From Pseudomonas sp. KU43P (GTDB taxonomy: Bacteria; Pseudomonadota; Gammaproteobacteria; Pseudomonadales; Pseudomonadaceae): DNA of 64,000 nucleotides. The position numbers and the translations under genes are program-made. The notes under the pieces are model-generated. The model ran no database searches and had not been told where the DNA came from. It saw only the letters and a program-made list of their open reading frames with translations. Of this stretch, positions 17,406 to 24,811 are shown in pieces (the stretch's first letter is position 1; every line of letters starts with the position of its first letter). The stretch is from positions 3,631,501-3,695,500 of the forward strand of contig NZ_AP019365.1 in NCBI RefSeq assembly GCF_033095865.1, read 5' to 3'.

Positions 17406-17953
17406 GGCTGCTCACCGACCATGTAGGTCTTGCTGATGTGGCGGAACTGGGGATGGCTGGCATTGCCCAGCAGTTCGAACAGGACCATTTCACGGGTCAC
17501 CAACTGCGCGCCCGCCTGGGCCATGCGCGCCAGTCCTGCGGCCTTGTTGGCCGGGGTACGGCTGTCGCAAGCGTCCTCGACCACGAACACCTGCTTGCCC
17601 AGGCCCAGCAGGCCGAGCACGGTTTGCAGTACACACACATGGGTTTCCATGCCGCAGACGATCACCTGTTCGCGCGCCAGCAGGCTGTCGGGCAGGCACT
17701 GGGCCGCCACGCAGGAAAAATGGGTTTTCTCCACCACCTCGGCGCTCGGTACGACCGCGAGCAGTTCAGGCAGCGTGTGCCCCAGGCCTTTGGGGTACTG
17801 CTCGGAAATCACCGTCGGCAATTCCAGGTCGGCGCAAGCCGCCAGCAACCAGCGTGCGCGTGCACGGGTACCTTCGGGGTCGCTCATGGCGCCGATGAGT
17901 TTTTCCTGAATGTCGACGGCCAGCAGCGTGGCCTTTTGGTGATCGATCAACAT
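17402..17953 (-). CDS. Isochorismatase-like cysteine hydrolase
   Basis: The 183-residue protein has the cysteine hydrolase fold with catalytic triad positions Asp14 (LLAVDIQEKL), Lys in VEKTHFSC, and Cys in GMETHVCVLQT. The cis-peptide-type region IVCGMETH is characteristic. It resembles the YcaC branch of small hydrolases with unknown amide or ester substrates. It overlaps the DUF1615 gene downstream, so the two are cotranscribed. A 9-bp-stem hairpin lies just upstream of its start. Confidence 0.88.
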   Translation of the reverse strand: MLIDHQKATLLAVDIQEKLIGAMSDPEGTRARARWLLAACADLELPTVISEQYPKGLGHTLPELLAVVPSAEVVEKTHFSCVAAQCLPDSLLAREQVIVCGMETHVCVLQTVLGLLGLGKQVFVVEDACDSRTPANKAAGLARMAQAGAQLVTREMVLFELLGNASHPQFRHISKTYMVGEQP

Positions 17954-17959
17954 GCTCTA

Positions 17960-17995
17960 CCCTGCCTGAAAAGCCTAAGGCTCTCGCAGGCAGGG
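17960..17995 (-). terminator. Hairpin between cdtB-like gene and hydrolase gene
   Basis: The stem CCCTGCCTG / CAGGCAGGG encloses a smaller hairpin (AGCC/GGCT). It lies 11 bp after the cdtB-like stop on the minus strand. There is no T-run, so it may be a rho-dependent or processing structure rather than a strong terminator. Confidence 0.45.
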
Positions 17996-18006
17996 CACGC
18001 CGTCAA

Positions 18007-19338
18007 TCAGTCAGAGAGCATGAAGTTGAATGACACCATGCGATGGTCCGAGTCCATCAGATCCAGCACTTGTCCCGGCTCAGGCGGCTGCGCCAGGTCA
18101 GAGGTGAGCGAATAGTTGAGCATGTACACCGGTCGATTGCTCGGGTGGGTTGGGCCCTGGGCCAACACTAGCTGGGCAATACCCTGTGGCGTAATCCAGT
18201 TCCTGCTGTCGGGATGGTCAGGTGTTGGCTCACGAGGGTCACGGTTGAAGTCGCCCAGCAAGATGAACGGTGTAGCCGTGTGCCAGACCAATTCACGCAG
18301 CACTCTCGGGCTGTTCGGGCCTCCGCCTGAAATGGCATGAAAACTGTAAACGGTCATATCGGTACGCAGCCCTGGCAAGCGAATGCGCAGCCCCAGCACC
18401 GGCCTTGGCGACAGCAGCCCCGAGGGTGACTGGGCACCGTCGGCGACTACCGTCACGCCCGTCACGCTCACATCGCTGTTCACCATCATCGCCACGCGCA
18501 CGCGTTGCCTGCCGACCTCCACGTAATACAGCATGTAGTTCTCCGGGCGACCGGACGTCCCGACCTCCCAGCGCCAGCGATTGACTTCATGAGCACCACC
18601 AAACTGGTCACTCACGCTGAGCTGTGCCTCATGCCGGGCAGAGGTTGGCGGCTCGCCCGCTTCCTGCAGCGCGATCACATGGTGCTGGCGAATTCGATGT
18701 AGCAAATGAACGCGGAACTTGTCGGTCTGCGTTGCCGAGGTACCTTGCATGTTGAAGGTTGCCGCCCGTAATTGAACAGGCGGGTTTCTTCCGCGCTGCC
18801 AGCCGATTATCGCTTGTACACCGGTGCCTGGGTCGTGCAGCCGTGCCCGGTGGTAACGGGTAATGCTTCCCCGCAGTTCGATGCTCGCACGCCAAGGCCC
18901 CCAGGCAGCGGTGACTGCAATTCGCAACAGGCGCAATGCATCGCTGGGATCAAGCCTCTGCGGCCCATGGTCGCTGCGCAGCCCGGACATGATCAATGCG
19001 TGATGGATGTTGTACACCCGCAGCAACACCGCCAGGCTCTGCTCACGACTTGCCGACTGAAGGCCGGCAATGATGCCCGGCTCGTTGTACAGACGCTGCA
19101 ACAGTGTCGTCAGGCCATGTGCTGCATCTGCCTGTTCACCCCAGTTGCTGCTGCGCATGAACTCGCTGGAGATGTGATAGCTGACATAGGCCGCCGAATG
19201 AGGCGCATCGGTTGGGGCTGTGGTCAGCAGTTGAAACAACTCACGAAAAAGGCGCTCAAGTTCGGCATTGAATTCGGTGTCGCTGAGCGAGCGCAGCAAA
19301 AGCCCGGCGCCCCATCGAATGCGAAAATTGACTGGCAT
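18007..19338 (-). CDS. CdtB-like DNase toxin with unknown N-terminal domain
   Basis: Residues about 191-443 match the cytolethal distending toxin B subunit, a DNase I/exonuclease-endonuclease-phosphatase fold. ATFNMQG (193-199), ALQEAGEPPTSA (223-234, catalytic Glu), YYVEVGRQRVRVAMM (271-285), FHAISGG (333-339, catalytic His), LLGDFNRDP (360-368), PTHPSNRP (396-403) and SDHRMVSF (430-437, catalytic Asp-His) follow CdtB in order. All active-site residues are present. CDT breaks host nuclear DNA. The first 190 residues form a mostly helical domain I cannot place. There is no Sec signal, unlike classical CdtB. AGGAG lies seven bases before the ATG. It is 32 bp behind the beta-propeller gene, surely one operon. 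No cdtA, cdtC or pertussis-like subunit genes are nearby. Confidence 0.85.
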   Translation of the reverse strand: MPVNFRIRWGAGLLLRSLSDTEFNAELERLFRELFQLLTTAPTDAPHSAAYVSYHISSEFMRSSNWGEQADAAHGLTTLLQRLYNEPGIIAGLQSASREQSLAVLLRVYNIHHALIMSGLRSDHGPQRLDPSDALRLLRIAVTAAWGPWRASIELRGSITRYHRARLHDPGTGVQAIIGWQRGRNPPVQLRAATFNMQGTSATQTDKFRVHLLHRIRQHHVIALQEAGEPPTSARHEAQLSVSDQFGGAHEVNRWRWEVGTSGRPENYMLYYVEVGRQRVRVAMMVNSDVSVTGVTVVADGAQSPSGLLSPRPVLGLRIRLPGLRTDMTVYSFHAISGGGPNSPRVLRELVWHTATPFILLGDFNRDPREPTPDHPDSRNWITPQGIAQLVLAQGPTHPSNRPVYMLNYSLTSDLAQPPEPGQVLDLMDSDHRMVSFNFMLSD

Positions 19339-19370
19339 GACCCACTCCTGCTTTCAAAGGCCTGATCGAC

Positions 19371-20300
19371 TCAGACCGATGGGAAGATGAGGTTCAGTTC
19401 GCCATCCACCACTGCCGCGGCGGGGACGCCTTTGACCACCATGCCAATGCTCCGGTCGACCCGACCCAACACATTGCCGTCATAACGATAGAGGTCTAGC
19501 GTGCCCTCGACGTCTCCGTCGTGCAGATCGCCCATGCTTTGCTCGGTTGGCGCGGTCACCGACAAGGTTGGATCAGCGGATTCCAAGTTGGCGTATGCCA
19601 GCGTCAGCAGGCCATCATGCACAAACACGGCAGGCATGCAGTGGTAGGGTTTGTCGAGCAGTAGTTGCCCACGGCTCCAGCCGCTGTCACCGTCGAACCT
19701 GATCAACGACAAGCCCTGTGCACTCTGGTAGAAAACATGCAGGAGCCGCTGGTAGGTACAAACGACTGGGTCCCAGAGCGAGCGTGCCAGTCGGTTCTGC
19801 CCCTCCGGATGGACATGCCCCTGACGGAGCCAGTCAATTCCTGTCGTCGAGTTGCCCCACCGTATCCCGCCGTTCCCAGGTTCTCGCCAGAATAGATACA
19901 ATTTGCCATTGAGCTCGGCTACGGATGGGGAGCCAAAGACAGTCATGCTCATGTCCAAATGAATCCGAATGTCCTCGCCAGATTGCCAGTGCAGTACTTT
20001 CGACCCGTTGGTACTGGTGATCGGGTTTATGGCTTCGGCACTGGTGAATACATGAATGCGTCCGTTGTAGCCATAGACTGCTGGCAAACCCGAAAGGCTC
20101 GGGAACTTCAGATCGACAGGGACGCTCCAGTTTCCCGTCGCGAGCCTTGAGGTCATCATCACCTCATTGCCGTCACCCAAGTAGAAGCAATACAGCACGT
20201 TACCCATGGCCAATAGTCGACAGCCTTTTGGGGAACAAACAGGCAGGGGCAAGGAAGCATTCAACAAGCCAAGGTGGGAAACAGCGCGATGCAGCGTCAT
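19371..20300 (-). CDS. Six-repeat beta-propeller (lectin-like) protein, partner of CdtB-like toxin
   Basis: The 309-residue protein carries six repeats spaced about 45-60 residues: KGCRLLAMGNVLYCFY, GLPAVYGYNGRIHVFT, GSPSVAELNGKLYLFW, WDPVVCTYQRLLHVFY, CMPAVFVHDGLLTLAY and GVPAAAVVDGELNLIF. Each is a strand-turn-strand with the pattern P-x-V-x4-G-x-L-x2-F, as in beta-propeller blades of lectins and sialidase-like proteins. No signal peptide is seen. GAGGTA lies six bases before the ATG. It is the first gene of the pair with the CdtB-like gene. I infer a carbohydrate- or receptor-binding delivery subunit in place of CdtA/CdtC; a chaperone or immunity role is not excluded. Confidence 0.75.
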   Translation of the reverse strand: MTLHRAVSHLGLLNASLPLPVCSPKGCRLLAMGNVLYCFYLGDGNEVMMTSRLATGNWSVPVDLKFPSLSGLPAVYGYNGRIHVFTSAEAINPITSTNGSKVLHWQSGEDIRIHLDMSMTVFGSPSVAELNGKLYLFWREPGNGGIRWGNSTTGIDWLRQGHVHPEGQNRLARSLWDPVVCTYQRLLHVFYQSAQGLSLIRFDGDSGWSRGQLLLDKPYHCMPAVFVHDGLLTLAYANLESADPTLSVTAPTEQSMGDLHDGDVEGTLDLYRYDGNVLGRVDRSIGMVVKGVPAAAVVDGELNLIFPSV

Positions 20301-20376
20301 GAAGGTACCTCGCCATGATCAAGTGAGGTGCCATTAAGTCGGTGTGGCGCGCACGCGTATGTCGCTGCAATCCTGG

Positions 20377-21114
20377 TCAGATGACAGAAACCCGAGGTGC
20401 TGCTTGAAGGGCGGATTGCAAGCGCAAGGTCAATGTCTCAAGGATTGCGTCTTCCTGTTCATGAATGAAGAAATGGCCACCGGGGAACATTTCCAACGAG
20501 AAATGGCCGCAGCTTTCCTGCCTCCAGGCCAACAGTTGCGCCTCACTGGCGCGGTCAGCATCTGCGCCCATCACATACAGCGGGCAGGACAACGCGGGCC
20601 GCTTACGATAGGCATAACGGCCACAGAGCAGGAAGTCGGCGCGCAGGATGGGCAGGGTCAGGCTCATCAGTTCGTCGTTGGCCAGCACTTCTTCCGGCGT
20701 GCCATTGAGCGCGCGCAGCTCGCTTTTCAGCGCCTCATCGCTCTTCGGCTCGCGCCAGTCTTTGCCGTCATAGCCCTCACGCCGGGTTGGCGCCGCCGTG
20801 CCGCAGGCGAACAGCGCCACCGGTGGCGGACAACCCAACGCGCGCAGCTCGTGGGCCAGCTCGAAAGCCAGCAGCGCGCCCAGGCTGTGGCCGAGCAGCG
20901 CATAGGGCGCGGCCGTGGCCAGGCGTTGTTCGGCGGCCAGTTGCCGGGCCAGGGCCTGCAGGTCGGTGTGCAACGGCTCGGCCATGCGCGCACCGCGCCC
21001 GGGCAGCTCGACCGGGCGCACCTGCAGCCAGGCCGGTAGCTTGCGCCGCCAGCGGCTGTAGACCATCGCGCTGGCACCGGAATACGGCAGGCACAGCAGG
21101 TTGAGGGGGGTCAC
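20377..21114 (-). CDS. Type II thioesterase of the pyoverdine NRPS system
   Basis: The 245-residue alpha/beta hydrolase has nucleophile Ser77 in GHSLG, an Asp in the MGADAD loop, and His in FPGGHFFI. This is the GrsT-type editing thioesterase family that removes wrong or stalled acyl groups from NRPS carrier domains. Its neighbour is an MbtH gene, overlapping by four bases, matching the PA2411-PA2412 pair next to fpvF in P. aeruginosa. Here it is separated from fpvF by about 4 kb of unrelated genes. Regulation should follow the PvdS-type box ahead of the MbtH gene. Confidence 0.9.
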   Translation of the reverse strand: MTPLNLLCLPYSGASAMVYSRWRRKLPAWLQVRPVELPGRGARMAEPLHTDLQALARQLAAEQRLATAAPYALLGHSLGALLAFELAHELRALGCPPPVALFACGTAAPTRREGYDGKDWREPKSDEALKSELRALNGTPEEVLANDELMSLTLPILRADFLLCGRYAYRKRPALSCPLYVMGADADRASEAQLLAWRQESCGHFSLEMFPGGHFFIHEQEDAILETLTLRLQSALQAAPRVSVI

Positions 21115-21332
21115 TGGGCGGCGGCTTCGGCCATTTTCTGGCGCAGGCTCAAGGGGCGCATGTCGGTCCAGACTTCATCGATGTAGGCCAGGCAGTCCTT
21201 CTTCAGACCGCTCTTGCCCACGGCGCGCCAGCCGTTAGGGATCGCCTTGTAGTCGGGCCAGATGGAATATTGCTCTTCGTGGTTGACCACTACCTGAAAC
21301 TGGATATCGTCGCGGTCGAAAACGGAAGTCAT
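21111..21332 (-). CDS. MbtH-like NRPS accessory protein
   Basis: The 73-residue protein has the full MbtH signature: [19 protein letters not shown] followed by [20 protein letters not shown]. These proteins bind and activate adenylation domains of NRPS enzymes. The ATG has AAGGAGA upstream. With the thioesterase it forms a two-gene operon, probably serving pyoverdine synthetases encoded elsewhere. Confidence 0.95.
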   Translation of the reverse strand: MTSVFDRDDIQFQVVVNHEEQYSIWPDYKAIPNGWRAVGKSGLKKDCLAYIDEVWTDMRPLSLRQKMAEAAAQ

Positions 21333-21393
21333 TGCCTGTCTCCTTGAGTGAGGGATGCCGGTACACGCTTGTCGTGGGAAGGCTCTCAGGTAG

Positions 21394-21417
21394 ACGTAGG
21401 AAGATTCGGAAAAATTA
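21394..21417 (-). promoter_or_regulatory. Candidate PvdS/PfrI-type promoter of the MbtH-thioesterase operon
   Basis: On the minus strand the sequence reads TAATT, sixteen bases, then CGT. This is one base away from the IS-box consensus TAAAT-N16-CGT found upstream of pvdA in this window. It lies about 62 bp before the MbtH start codon in the right orientation. Confidence 0.6.
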
Positions 21418-21493
21418 GGGGCTCAATTTGAGTCTTGCGGTGGGGTTGAGATCGAGCGCCACCCAAAAAAGCCCGCCGAACCCCCGCCAGCCC

Positions 21494-21895
21494 TCACGCA
21501 TCCCGCAGCAAGTCATGCGCATCCAGCAACCGAAACGCGACCTCAGGATTGCGCTCCAACCCTCGCCGAATCGCCGCCGGAATCGATTGACGGGTCTTGC
21601 GGCACAACCCAGGCTGAGCATCAAGCTCGATGACAATCCCGCGCATGGTCCGTACTTCGTTGAACCCCGGTTGTATGCGCACGCGAATGCCAAGGTTCTC
21701 GAACATCCGCACCTGCAGGCGCTGCAGGTCTTCCAGATCCTTCAAATTCTCAAGGCGTTCGACCAGGCGTTTTTCTTCCTGCCGGGTAAGCAGCAGGATG
21801 CGTTGGGCCGCTGGCGGGCTCTCGGCCAGGTTTTCTCGGCCGCAGTCGCAGGCGCCAGGGGGGCACGGTTGGCGTAGAGGTGAAGGTGTGCTCAT
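21494..21895 (-). CDS. Hypothetical protein with N-terminal Cys motif (133 aa)
   Basis: The protein has a Cys-rich start (CPPGACDCGRE), then a charged helical part (QEEKRLVERLENLKDLEDLQRL), then a small domain with VRIQPGFNEVRTMRGIVIEL and a helical C-terminus. I recognise no family. The CPPGxCxC motif could bind a metal. The ATG at 21895 was chosen as the first codon of the conserved-looking part; the upstream extension overlaps a REP. Good coding character on this strand. Confidence 0.65.
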   Translation of the reverse strand: MSTPSPLRQPCPPGACDCGRENLAESPPAAQRILLLTRQEEKRLVERLENLKDLEDLQRLQVRMFENLGIRVRIQPGFNEVRTMRGIVIELDAQPGLCRKTRQSIPAAIRRGLERNPEVAFRLLDAHDLLRDA

Positions 21896-21918
21896 GGGGC
21901 AAGCATAGCCTGAACTGG

Positions 21919-22004
21919 CCCTATCGCCGGCTCCCACAGGTACAGCACCGGATTCAAGAACGGTGGGTTACCTGTGGGAGCTGGCTTGCCAGCGATAGGG
22001 CCCC
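21919..22004. repeat. REP pair
   Basis: One shortened copy (CCTATCGCCGGCTCCCACAGG, part of the palindrome missing) and one full copy (GCTGGCTTGCCAGCGATAGG) face each other. The short gene at 21954-22115 reads into this repeat. Confidence 0.75.
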
Positions 22005-22115
22005 GAGATCAATGCACCCAGTTCTTGGCCATCTCGATATCTCCATGGGCGGGAAGCCGACATCGAGGAACGTCTCCACACCGACGGTAGTAAGGATCTT
22101 GGGTTCGTCATCCAT
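21954..22115 (-). CDS. Short ORF after DUF6124 gene, probably frameshifted at its 3' end
   Basis: The ATG at 22115 lies five bases after the DUF6124 stop, with GGAGGA upstream, so it should be translated as a coupled second gene. The protein starts MDDEPKILTTVGVETFLDVG. After PPMEI the frame runs straight through a REP element. In the other frame the same DNA reads EMAKNWVH and stops at 22009-22011. A two-base change near 22036-22042 (a doubled AT in GATATCG) would explain this. The original product was probably about 35-40 residues. Function unknown. Confidence 0.5.
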   Translation of the reverse strand: MDDEPKILTTVGVETFLDVGFPPMEISRWPRTGCIDLGALSLASQLPQVTHRS

Positions 22116-22119
22116 ACCG

Positions 22120-22389
22120 TCATCCTCCCACCTGTTGGCCATAAAGCCGAGCATGTACATGCTCCACCAAGGCAAACGCGATCTCACCGGCATGCGTGGC
22201 ATTGCCCAGCATGTTCAGGCCAGGTTCACCAGCACGGGCTCGACAATGTTCGTCGATGGTTTCGATGACGCCACACAACAACTCACTGACGTGAGCCAAG
22301 GCGTCGGGTGGGTACATGTCGTATTGGACGGTGAAGAAAGGTGTGTTGGGGGTTCTCGGGCGGGGCGGGTCAGGAACAATCTTCTTCAT
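22120..22389 (-). CDS. DUF6124 family protein (89 aa)
   Basis: The protein begins MKKIVPDPPRP, the typical start of a small family found in many copies in Pseudomonas genomes and now called DUF6124. The middle (HVSELLCGVIETIDEH) and the C-terminal helix (AGEIAFALVEHVHARL) also fit. No function is established. It has a long leader upstream (22390-22709) and a coupled short ORF downstream, a set that recurs near such genes as far as I recall. CGGGAGATTGCT precedes the ATG. Confidence 0.75.
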   Translation of the reverse strand: MKKIVPDPPRPRTPNTPFFTVQYDMYPPDALAHVSELLCGVIETIDEHCRARAGEPGLNMLGNATHAGEIAFALVEHVHARLYGQQVGG

Positions 22390-22709
22390 AGCAATCTCCC
22401 GGATTTAAATGTCAGGAAACTGCCTCTTCTATCTTTCTCACGGATAGTGGGTGACAGCGGTACGCGGGGTGAGAAACCGAGCGAATCCAGGAAAACTCGG
22501 CCAGGCAAAAGCCTGCCCGCGCACAGCTGCCATAGCGCTGCTGAAGACTGGAATCGGGATCGGGTTCTCACACCCGGCCACCCGGTTAAAGGCGACCCGG
22601 AAACGTTATCCCTGTGAGATTTCCCGTACAACAGCGAAACTTCAGCAGCGCGCGTAGAATAATTCCCAAGCAAGCGAATTTTGAAGCATTTAGTTTCAAG
22701 TTCAGACAT
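22390..22709 (-). other. 320-bp leader region of the DUF6124 gene (possible structured RNA or spurious ORF)
   Basis: This stretch between the LysR gene and the DUF6124 gene holds an open frame of 107 codons on the minus strand ending three bases into the DUF6124 start. Its translation (GSPLTGWPGVRTRSRFQSSAA) is rich in Arg, Ser and Pro with no domain. Similar translations recur ahead of DUF6124 genes in my memory of Pseudomonas genomes. I consider it more likely a conserved untranslated leader than a protein. No terminator-like hairpin is obvious. Confidence 0.35.
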
Positions 22710-22718
22710 GTCTTACAG

Positions 22719-23603
22719 CTAAAGCACCGCCAACCGCTCGCGCAAAAAACCCACAAACCCTTGCACCGGCCTCGCCACCTGCCGATGTTGCGGATACACC
22801 GCCGACAACTGCAACGCCGCCGGTGCCCAGTCATCCAGCACCGTCACCAGACGCCCATCGGCCAATGCCTGGCCAACGATGAAGGTCGGCAGATAGGTCA
22901 CCCCCATCCCGGCTATCGCCGCGTCCCTGAGCAGCTCGCCATTGTTGGCACGCATCCGCCCAGTCACGGCAATGGCCTGCGCCTTTCCAGCGCGAACGAA
23001 CTGCCACTGCACCTGCCGTGAATGCCCGTAAGGCAGGCAGTCATGCCCGGCCAGTTGCTCGGGCCGCTTCGGCACACCGCGCGTTTGAAGATATCCAGGG
23101 CTCGCACAATACACCCGCTCGACACTGGCGATGCGCCGCGCAATCAGGCTCGAATCCTCCAGCGCCCCGATGCGCAAGGCCAGGTCATGCCCCTCCCCGA
23201 TCAGGTCCACGGTGCGGTCACTGAGGTCCACCTCCACATCCACCTGCGGGTGCAATTGCAGAAACTCGGTCAGCAGGCAGCCCAGGTGCGCCATGGCGAA
23301 CGACAGCGGCGCACTCAGGCGCAAGGTGCCACGCAACGCCTGGGCCTGGCCGCTGATGTCGTGCTCCACCTGCTGCACTTCGCCCAGCAGGCGCAAAGCC
23401 GACTGGTAGTAGTGCTGGCCCAGCGGCGTGGCGTCCAGGCGCCGGGTGGAGCGGTTGAGCAGGCGCACGCCCAGCCGCTCCTCTAGTTGCATCAGGCGCC
23501 GGCTGACCGACTGCTTGGACATGCCCAGGCGGTCGGCGGCGGCGGTGAAACTGCCCGCCTCCATCACCTGGGCAAAGATGCGCATGTCTTCGTAAGGGTT
23601 CAT
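22719..23603 (-). CDS. LysR-type transcriptional regulator
   Basis: The 294-residue protein has the winged helix-turn-helix at residues about 4-62 (VMEAGSFTAAADRLGMSKQS, SRRLMQLEERLGVRLLNRST), then a two-lobe effector-binding domain. It belongs to the group of LysR proteins that often control an adjacent divergent gene. The ATG at 23603 gives the usual N-terminus. It is divergent from the secreted alpha/beta hydrolase at 23749, which is the likely target; the 145-bp gap would hold the operator. Confidence 0.92.
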   Translation of the reverse strand: MNPYEDMRIFAQVMEAGSFTAAADRLGMSKQSVSRRLMQLEERLGVRLLNRSTRRLDATPLGQHYYQSALRLLGEVQQVEHDISGQAQALRGTLRLSAPLSFAMAHLGCLLTEFLQLHPQVDVEVDLSDRTVDLIGEGHDLALRIGALEDSSLIARRIASVERVYCASPGYLQTRGVPKRPEQLAGHDCLPYGHSRQVQWQFVRAGKAQAIAVTGRMRANNGELLRDAAIAGMGVTYLPTFIVGQALADGRLVTVLDDWAPAALQLSAVYPQHRQVARPVQGFVGFLRERLAVL

Positions 23604-23748
23604 TGTCTCGCTCTTGGTGACAGTCAAACGCTTTATAGCGGCTTTTTCTCATCAGTGCAGCTCCCTACTCTACGCACAGGTCGCAACGATGGCCCTGAAG
23701 GCCAGGCAAGACGCCCACCTCAACCCCTGCATAGAAAAGGATTCGCTC

Positions 23749-24768
23749 ATGAACATTGTCCACAAGACCCTCACCGCCAGCCTCCTCGCCCTGTCCGTCT
23801 CCAATGCCTTCGCTGCCGGCAGCCCTGGCGTCGAGCAGCATACCCAGGCCTTCCTCGAAGCCCTGGAACACGGTGGCGGCAAGCCGCTGGAACAGCTCAG
23901 CCCGAAAGACGCCCGCGCCGTGCTGACCGGTGCCCAACGCTCGGTCAAGGTCGACCTCTCCGGCATCGAAGTCCAAGCGCGCTCCATTCAAGCCAACGGC
24001 GAGTCGATCAAGCTGCAGATCGTGCGTCCGGCCAATGTCAAAGGTGAGCTGCCGGTGTTCATGTTCTTCCACGGCGGTGGCTGGGTACTGGGCGATTTCC
24101 CGACCCACCAGCGGCTCATCCGCGACCTGGTGGTCGGCTCCGGTGCGGTGGCCGTCTATGTGGACTACACCCCTTCGCCGGAGGCCCAGTACCCCACCGC
24201 GATCAACCAAGCCTACGCCGCCACCCGCTGGGTAGCCGAGCACGGCAAGGAAATCGGCGTGGACGGCAAGCGCCTGGCCGTGGCCGGCAACAGCGTCGGC
24301 GGCAACATGGCGGCGGTGGTCGCCCTCAAAGCCAAGCAAGCCGGTACGCCAAAGCTGAAGTTCCAGTTACTGCTGTGGCCGGTGACCGATGCCAGTTTCG
24401 AGACCGAGTCGTACAAGCAGTTTGCCGAAGGGCACTTCCTGACCACCGGGATGATGAAGTGGTTCTGGGACAACTACACCCTGGATACCAAGGCACGCGA
24501 ACAGATCTACGCCTCGCCACTGCGGGCCAGCAGCGAGCAGCTTGAGGGGTTGCCGCCAGCGCTGGTGCAAACGGCGGAGTTCGATGTGTTGCGGGATGAA
24601 GGTGAGGCGTATGCGCGCAAGTTGGATGCAGCTGGTGTGACCGTGACCTCGGTGCGGTACAACGGGATGATTCATGACTATGGGTTGCTCAACCCGTTGA
24701 GTCAGGTGCCGGCGGTAAAGGCAGCGATGAGGCAAGCGGGCACCGAACTTAAAGTACATCTGCACTGA
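23749..24768 (+). CDS. Secreted alpha/beta hydrolase, HSL-type esterase
   Basis: The 339-residue protein has a signal peptide (TLTASLLALSVSNAFAAG). The oxyanion-hole motif FFHGGGW, nucleophile elbow GNSVGGN, acid in EFDVLRDEGEAY and catalytic His in GMIHDYGLL make it a hormone-sensitive-lipase-type esterase. The substrate is unknown, probably a small ester outside the cytoplasm. AAGGA lies upstream of the ATG at 23749. It is divergent from a LysR regulator. A decayed partial copy of this gene lies 1.8 kb downstream. Confidence 0.9.
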   Translation: MNIVHKTLTASLLALSVSNAFAAGSPGVEQHTQAFLEALEHGGGKPLEQLSPKDARAVLTGAQRSVKVDLSGIEVQARSIQANGESIKLQIVRPANVKGELPVFMFFHGGGWVLGDFPTHQRLIRDLVVGSGAVAVYVDYTPSPEAQYPTAINQAYAATRWVAEHGKEIGVDGKRLAVAGNSVGGNMAAVVALKAKQAGTPKLKFQLLLWPVTDASFETESYKQFAEGHFLTTGMMKWFWDNYTLDTKAREQIYASPLRASSEQLEGLPPALVQTAEFDVLRDEGEAYARKLDAAGVTVTSVRYNGMIHDYGLLNPLSQVPAVKAAMRQAGTELKVHLH

Positions 24769-24780
24769 GTCGATGACCAG

Positions 24781-24805
24781 AAGGCCCGCCTAGGCGGGTC
24801 TTTGG
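24781..24805 (+). terminator. Terminator after hydrolase gene
   Basis: The stem GCCCGCC / GGCGGGT with a two-base loop is followed by CTTTGGCTT, 13 bp after the hydrolase stop. It also lies just 3' of the candidate immunity gene on the other strand. Confidence 0.75.
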
Positions 24806-24811
24806 CTTCTA

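Noticed and set aside
18769..19338. Possible ribosome-inactivating-protein likeness in the N-terminal domain of the CdtB-like toxin (WGPWRASIEL, DPSDALRL)
   Set aside because: The catalytic Glu-Ala-x-Arg pair of ricin or Shiga A chains is not present in the right place, so the likeness rests on a few residues only.
22386..22709. 107-codon minus-strand frame ahead of the DUF6124 gene as a protein
   Set aside because: Composition is untypical of a folded protein and the frame ends inside the next start codon; a leader RNA is the simpler reading.
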